This document shows positions 31,787-36,762 of a DNA stretch of 36,762 bases, piece by piece (within the stretch, counting starts at the first letter, position 1; every line of letters starts with the position of its first letter). Origin of the DNA: an uncultured Bacillota bacterium (GTDB lineage: Bacteria > Bacillota_I > Bacilli_A > Erysipelotrichales > Coprobacillaceae); contig CASETM010000058.1 of NCBI GenBank assembly GCA_949290865.1, positions 1 through 36,762 of the forward strand. The letters are read 5' to 3'. The notes under the pieces are model-generated. The model had not been told where the DNA came from. It saw only the letters and a program-made list of their open reading frames with translations, and did not search any database. The position numbers were made by a program, and so were the translations under genes.

Positions 31787-33529
31787 TTAATGTCGAATTG
31801 CATCTAATGGTATGGAATCAATTTCAAAACTATGATCACTATTTAGCGTAATCAAGGTTCCTCCTCTTTGTGATGAATGCTGTTGAATTCCTGGCATCGC
31901 TAAATAATCGATTGATCTGCCAAAAGTGAGTCTTATGCCTTCATATTCTAAAGAAATATGATTATAGTGATCATGGCCTGCAAACATGGCTTTGGTACTG
32001 CCAAGTCTTTTTGCCGTTTCAAATAACTGACTTTCATATTTTGAAGTGCAGATAGCTTCATTTTTTTCACCAATAGTTCCAAAATAATATTTCACTTCTT
32101 TACTTTTTTGCTTATAAAGTTTATAAGCTGTTTGATATTCTTCTATTGGCATATGAAAGAATATCATAGAATCAGGTATATTCCCGGAATCAAAAGAAAG
32201 CAGAGTTTGTTCATACCACTTGACCTGATCATCATGAATATAATCGTAATCTGTCATATGTCCAATATACTGATTAGAATCCAGCAAAAATAAAATCTGG
32301 TTAATTGTATCATCTTTATTCTTGATCATAATATACTGATTATATCGTCCCGTTATATGCGGGCGTTTTTGACTATATAAAAGTGTATGATCATTTGTCT
32401 GAGCAAATTTTTGAAATAAATGATCTATCTTTTTAAAAGATGCAGTGGATACAGTTTCAGTATCATGATTACCATAAACAAATGTCCAGGGAATACCAAT
32501 ATGACGCATAAAACTGCAAAACTGTTCAATCGGAGCATAGTTATTGAATGATAAAGAAAACAGACCAATACTAAAAACAAAATCACCAGTAATGACAACT
32601 AAATCAGATCGAGTATATTCAATTAAATCATAAACGGCATGAAGCGCATTTTTATCTTCTCCAATAGTATATAATGATCCACCCAAATGAATATCTGTAA
32701 GCTGTAAAATTTTAAAGGTATCTTGCGACATTTGAATCATATAAGAACCATCCTCATTTTCAGTTATGTTATTTTCATATTTTTTAACCGACGGAATACT
32801 ATTGATGTAGGGCTGTAAATACCAATAATCTGCAGTCATTATCATATATAAACTCAATGTACATATCGATACCATCAACAAAATATTTTTAAATAACTTT
32901 TTTAATGAAAAAATTTTTTTATATTGCCAATATATGATATAAAACATGACAAACATATAAACTGGTATTGCACAAAGCATGAATTTGATAATATATGTCT
33001 GTTCAAAAAAGAAAAAATAAATAATCTGTATGATGATCACTAACAGCCAATAAATACCAGAACATATTAATAATTGTTTAATTTCGCCAAAATAATTCTG
33101 ATACATATGACCATTGACTTTTTGACAGCAATACAAAAGTAAACTATTTTTAATAACAAAATACAAACCAAATCCTGTTAACAAAAAATATGGCACCCGC
33201 AAATGATGATATGCAGTCCATTTTAAATATGAATAAAAATAAACATAATAATTCAATGCTAAAACAAAAGACATAACAAAAAGACCTATCGTTACAGTAA
33301 CCGCAATAGATAAATTCTTCCATAATTTGATCTGCATATGCTTTATTTCATCTATAACAAACACATAACAACAAGTCAACTTTTTCAATGCTAACCATAA
33401 AAACAGTATCTCGCAGCAAAAGAATAACAAAAGCCAAAAAGAAAAAGAATAAAACAGATAAAATCCATTCATCAGCCATATCACAAATATAAAGCTAATG
33501 GATTTTACTAAAATCATATTTTTATTCAT
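31787..33529 (-). CDS. Membrane-anchored metallophosphoesterase
   Basis: About 580 residues. The first 240 hold seven or so membrane helices; a calcineurin-like phosphoesterase domain follows with LQLTDIHLGG, VVITGDFVFS, VYGNHDTE, FFHMP and AGHDHYNH in order, so all five metal motifs are present. The catalytic domain is probably outside or facing the membrane, like YkuE/PA-phosphodiesterase-type proteins that act on lipid or wall-linked substrates; this is inferred. I chose the second of two ATG codons after AAAGGGTG. It overlaps the end of the HAD gene by about 8 nt. Confidence 0.85.
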   Translation of the reverse strand: MNKNMILVKSISFIFVIWLMNGFYLFYSFSFWLLLFFCCEILFLWLALKKLTCCYVFVIDEIKHMQIKLWKNLSIAVTVTIGLFVMSFVLALNYYVYFYSYLKWTAYHHLRVPYFLLTGFGLYFVIKNSLLLYCCQKVNGHMYQNYFGEIKQLLICSGIYWLLVIIIQIIYFFFFEQTYIIKFMLCAIPVYMFVMFYIIYWQYKKIFSLKKLFKNILLMVSICTLSLYMIMTADYWYLQPYINSIPSVKKYENNITENEDGSYMIQMSQDTFKILQLTDIHLGGSLYTIGEDKNALHAVYDLIEYTRSDLVVITGDFVFSIGLFSLSFNNYAPIEQFCSFMRHIGIPWTFVYGNHDTETVSTASFKKIDHLFQKFAQTNDHTLLYSQKRPHITGRYNQYIMIKNKDDTINQILFLLDSNQYIGHMTDYDYIHDDQVKWYEQTLLSFDSGNIPDSMIFFHMPIEEYQTAYKLYKQKSKEVKYYFGTIGEKNEAICTSKYESQLFETAKRLGSTKAMFAGHDHYNHISLEYEGIRLTFGRSIDYLAMPGIQQHSSQRGGTLITLNSDHSFEIDSIPLDAIRH

Positions 33530-34379
33530 CATCACCCTTTTGACAGCTCCATTGTTTATATAAAGATTCACACTCTATTGGATTTTCAAAATATTTGTCA
33601 ATAACTATCAGTTCGCCATCTTCTTCATTAGTATAAGGCAAAACACAGCCTATTTTTTCTTTCAACACATCATTGCCATTAGCCATTACAAAACCATACT
33701 TAACAAGTTCCAGCATTTCCAGATCATTCATCGCATCACCAAAGGCCATAATTTCATCAGCATTAATATTCCATTTATCCATTAACATAGCAATACCATG
33801 GCCTTTATCAGCTCCTTTAATAATAATATCAATACAGCCATGTCCACTCGTAACAACCTTTAATTGATCATCAACTGCTTCTTGCAATTGCTTTTCAATT
33901 AAATCAACCAGATCTTCCTGAACAACAAGTGATATTTTCATAATGTCATCATCAATTTTCGCAAAAGATTTAACTTTTTCCATCTTTGGAAAGTAATTTT
34001 GAAAAAAATGACATAATTCCTCTGGCGTTGATGATAATACATAAGAAGATTTTTTACCACAAATCAAGGTAAATTCTATTCCCTCGATATTCATCAGTAA
34101 CTGAGCCACATGAAGATATGTATTTTTATTCATTTGTGCTAAAAATATTTCCTGTCCTTCACTGACAATATAACTGCCATTTTCTGCAATAAAACTCATA
34201 TTTTGAAAATCATCAAAGAAAGATATTAACTGATAATATTGATTACCACTGGCCACAACAAACTTGATATCATGATCTTTCATTTGACCATACAACTGAC
34301 TAAATCTTTTTTTATCATAAGTCAAATCACGATGATAAAATGTTCCATCCAAATCTGTAACAATCATTTTAATATTCAT
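33522..34379 (-). CDS. Cof-type HAD phosphatase
   Basis: A 285-residue HAD hydrolase of the Cof/YidA subfamily (type IIB cap). DLDGTF (residues 8-13) carries the nucleophile and acid aspartates, the SGN at about 44 is motif II, K192 lies before GHGIAML and FGDAMNDLEML is motif IV. Such enzymes dephosphorylate sugar phosphates or flavin precursors; the substrate is not known. The RBS is AGGAG. It lies between a lipoprotein gene (25 nt away) and the overlapping metallophosphoesterase gene, so one transcript is likely. Confidence 0.9.
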   Translation of the reverse strand: MNIKMIVTDLDGTFYHRDLTYDKKRFSQLYGQMKDHDIKFVVASGNQYYQLISFFDDFQNMSFIAENGSYIVSEGQEIFLAQMNKNTYLHVAQLLMNIEGIEFTLICGKKSSYVLSSTPEELCHFFQNYFPKMEKVKSFAKIDDDIMKISLVVQEDLVDLIEKQLQEAVDDQLKVVTSGHGCIDIIIKGADKGHGIAMLMDKWNINADEIMAFGDAMNDLEMLELVKYGFVMANGNDVLKEKIGCVLPYTNEEDGELIVIDKYFENPIECESLYKQWSCQKGDDE

Positions 34380-34404
34380 ACTTTTCTCCTATCTGTTTTT
34401 CATA

Positions 34405-34803
34405 TTATTCAATAATAAAAGTATCATTAAATAGATATTCTTTTTTTCCATCACTTACTATCAGTGTTTTATTCTCATCATCAAGATGATTTATATATTT
34501 ATATACATATCGTGTATCTTGATCATTGGTTTTATCAAATGAAATATAAATTGTAGATACTGAGCCATCCTGTTTTAGTCTTACCTGATCTGGATCAATA
34601 TGCATATTTTCAAAAACAATATATGTATAGTTTTTATTTTCAAATGTATAGATACCCTCTTTTTGTAAAAATGCACAATCATATTGATCAATAACTTCTG
34701 GAGCTACTTTAATTAGTTTAACCTGTTCTTGCTCTAATTTCGATTGACAGCCAGATAATCCAACAACGAATATCGCCATTGTAATGATAAATATTTTTTT
34801 CAT
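34405..34803 (-). CDS. Small lipoprotein of unknown function
   Basis: A 132-residue protein with a type II signal peptide: MKKIFIITMAIFVVGLSGC, with the lipobox LSGC and lipidated C19. The mature part is charged and has no domain I recognise. The ATG at 34803 has GGAGG eight bases upstream and replaces an earlier in-frame ATG that would lie inside it. It appears to be the first gene of the lipoprotein-HAD-metallophosphoesterase unit. Membrane-anchored, outer face. Confidence 0.75.
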   Translation of the reverse strand: MKKIFIITMAIFVVGLSGCQSKLEQEQVKLIKVAPEVIDQYDCAFLQKEGIYTFENKNYTYIVFENMHIDPDQVRLKQDGSVSTIYISFDKTNDQDTRYVYKYINHLDDENKTLIVSDGKKEYLFNDTFIIE

Positions 34804-34909
34804 ATGATATGCCTCCATTTCTGATACATTCTTTATTCAATCATATCATACCTCAAACATAATCTCGATAACTTCTATATCATAAATAAAATATACAAGT
34901 TTGAAATAT

Positions 34910-36366
34910 TTAAGAATGAAAAACATCACCCTCTTTCTTTTTAGTCAAAGCAATAAAATGATCAGCTTTTTCAAATTCTGGTTTTGTACACATACTGACT
35001 ACAAAATAGATAACTGTTGACAAAGTCACACCTAAAATAATTTGTAGTGGCGACTGAAATTCCCAAAAAGCTGGTAAAGAAATTCCAAAACCAATCAATA
35101 AATTATAAAGACAATATAATAATCCTGCACACATTGATGCCATTGCACCTTTTGAATTTCCTCGACGCCAAATAAAACCAGCAATCAAAGGTACAAAAAC
35201 ACCTGTTGTAATAATATCTGATGCAATCCATGAGACTTCTAAAATAGAACGAATTCTTAAAGATATGAATAATGCTGTTAACGTAACCAATAATGTTGCC
35301 AAACGAGAAAATTTTAATTTTCTTTCCTCACTGTGTTTTGCAGGATATAAATCAATAGATAAGGTCATGGCTGCTGTATTAATTAAAGAATCCATCGTCG
35401 ACATAATAGCAGCTGAAATACCAACAAATACAAAAGCACCTAATAAAGGTGACATATAGTTCAATACGATAGAAGTCACCACCCCACCTTCTGGCATCTT
35501 ATCAAAAATAACAATACCGGCCATTCCAGTAAAAACAACAATTAAATATAAGGGAATATAAGCTATAAAACTCATCACCGTCATCTTATAAGCATCTTGA
35601 TCACTTCTTGCTGCAGAAATTCGTTGCCAAACATTGGCCTGTATCATCCATGCACAGCCAAAAGTTATCACATAAGTCATATAATGACTAGCTCCAGAAA
35701 AAAATTCAAAAAATCCGTTTTTCCCATCAGTTTAGCTGTTTGTTGAATCTCAGCAATTCCACCAGAGTGTGACATCGCTGTAACAAATACAATCAAAGCA
35801 GAACAAAGCAAAAGAACAAATTGAATAATATCTGTTAAAACAACTCCTCGAAATCCGCCAAATAATGAATAAATTAAAACAATGGATGTCCCAATTATGA
35901 CTGCCCATTCATAATTTAACCCTAAATAAGTTCCAAAGAAATTACAAATCCCAACCATTTGTGATGCAGCTGAAAATGTCATAAAAATCAAGATCATCAC
36001 CGAAAGCATACGTGCTGTTTGCTGCGAATAACGTGATTTCATCATTTCACTTTGTGTCAGATAACCCAAACGACGAATAGCTTTTGATCCAATAATCATC
36101 AAAAAAGTCGAAATTAAAACGGGTACACCATAATACCAAAACGCTCCCAATCCATCTTCAAAAGCCTAGTCTGCAGTGGAAAGTGCTGAACCCGCTTTCC
36201 ACCAGGAGGCGATAAAAGTAATAGATAGTGCCCAAAATGGTAAACTCCTTCCTGCAAAAAAATAATCTAAAACATTATTATTTTTCTTTTCTTTTGTGAC
36301 AGCAATTAATAAAACAGCAAAATATATGACTAGCGCTATTAAAGATATAGTCTGCACTTTTCCCAT
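34910..36366 (-). pseudogene. Sodium:solute symporter (SSS family), broken
   Basis: Three pieces together give a normal-length (about 485 residue) SSS-family symporter: an N-terminal 66 residues (FAGRSLPFWALSITFIASWWKAGSALSTAD end; positions about 37-66), a middle part starting AFEDGLGAFWYYGVP, and a C-terminal part ending KKKEGDVFHS. Two lesions separate them: an in-frame TAG (36166-36168) right after STAD, and a loss of one A in an A run near 35718-35722 (minus strand GGAAAAACGG), after which the frame reads correctly as GFFEFFSGASHYM. The RBS GGGGAGG and start are intact. The decay is recent because the sequence is otherwise unaltered. Sequencing error could explain the homopolymer change but not easily the stop. 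Confidence 0.85.
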
Positions 36367-36484
36367 AATTTTCCTCCCCGTACATAAATAGTCTAATATC
36401 TATTATATCAGAATGACATCATGACCAATTGTAAAGTTCTAACAAATTGATAAATAATATGATTTGTTAACAAAGATTTCAGTA

Positions 36485-36523
36485 TAAAAAAAGACTTGTG
36501 AAAACAAATTTTTCCAAAGTCTT
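36485..36523 (-). terminator. Terminator of the tmRNA gene
   Basis: On the minus strand AAGACTT, a long loop and AAGTCTT followed by a T run, about 100 nt beyond the tmRNA end. Confidence 0.7.
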
Positions 36524-36625
36524 CTTATTTAAAAACAATCGATGATTTATCATCTTTTTTATTGTAAAACGAACATTTCGATAAAGAATGAAAAATTCAC
36601 ATTATCAAGTTCGTCATATTTCTTT

Positions 36626-36762
36626 TGGTGGAGCTGAGGGGAATCGAACCCCTGTCCAAAAGTCATTCCTCCAAAGCGTCTACAGTTTAGTCCATTGAAT
36701 GATTTAACCTGGCTACAATCAATGAACAATTTTACACCAGGCGATTCTTTCAATTTTCGTGA
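36626..36762 (-). ncRNA. ssrA: tmRNA (ssrA), 3' part, runs off the window
   Basis: The minus strand ends with GGACAGGGGTTCGATTCCCC and then TCAGCTCCACCA, the conserved tRNA-like 3' end (T-arm, acceptor and encoded CCA) of tmRNA, which rescues stalled ribosomes. TGTAGACGCTT and the preceding pseudoknot region are also tmRNA-like. The tag-peptide frame and 5' half lie beyond the window's right edge, so the tag cannot be read. Confidence 0.95.

Noticed and set aside
36559-36753. 64-codon frame at the right edge
   Set aside because: It lies within the tmRNA gene and its 3' flank.
1-36762. CRISPR array or insertion sequence
   Set aside because: No regularly spaced repeats, Cas proteins or transposases were found in the window.

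Overview
The window is AT-rich bacterial chromosome. Strong GGAGG-type ribosome binding sites, short intergenic gaps, TTGACA/TATAAT promoters, rho-independent terminators shared by convergent genes, and the gene repertoire (YczE, AEC, DUF134, GHKL kinases, CASDH/CASDC) point to a Bacillota, probably a gut anaerobe of the Erysipelotrichia/Clostridia. This placement is an inference. No phage, insertion sequence, integrase, tRNA or CRISPR array was seen. The 3' part of the tmRNA gene (ssrA) lies at the right edge.

Layout. 1-288: non-coding, several hairpins. 289-2000 (-): operon of a metallo-beta-lactamase-fold hydrolase and two HD-domain hydrolases. 2065-4237: a DUF134/NifX fusion protein with a His-rich tail (-), divergent from a MATE transporter (+), with a 26-bp perfect palindrome holding both -35 boxes. 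4263-5710 (-): esterase and MBL hydrolase. 5784-7358 (-): an unknown protein and an AEC transporter. 7574-7945 (+): small HTH regulator. 7976-8977 (-): galE. 9150-11514 (+): LytTR response regulator and two membrane proteins that look like the two halves of a split GHKL histidine kinase. 11538-12846 (-): macrodomain protein and LysR regulator, divergent from a YczE-like membrane protein (12954-13592).

13645-19914 (-) is a six-gene polyamine operon, speD-speA-speE-speB-CASDH-nspC. It encodes arginine to agmatine to putrescine, followed by both known routes to spermidine: aminopropyl transfer from decarboxylated SAM, and the carboxyspermidine route. A leader of about 340 nt with an elaborate predicted fold and a terminator just before the speD RBS precedes it. 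I match it to no riboswitch class I remember, and it is the best candidate here for an undescribed regulatory system.

20327-24878 (-): a MetC-like PLP enzyme fused to a GNAT acetyltransferase, an RpiR regulator, a histidine phosphatase and a second MATE transporter that has its own structured leader with a terminator. 25092-25826 (-): YdjC/ChbG-type deacetylase. 25970-27030 (+): ferredoxin, NapH-like iron-sulfur membrane protein and ArsR regulator. 27103-28642 (-): FUSC-like membrane protein and MarR regulator with a textbook operator. 29080-30965 (-): DUF1275 protein and two tandem DJ-1 proteins. 31119-34803 (-): lipoprotein, HAD phosphatase, membrane-anchored metallophosphoesterase and a chloramphenicol acetyltransferase whose expected ATG is ATA. 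34910-36366 (-): a sodium:solute symporter pseudogene with one stop codon and one frameshift. 36626 to the edge (-): tmRNA.
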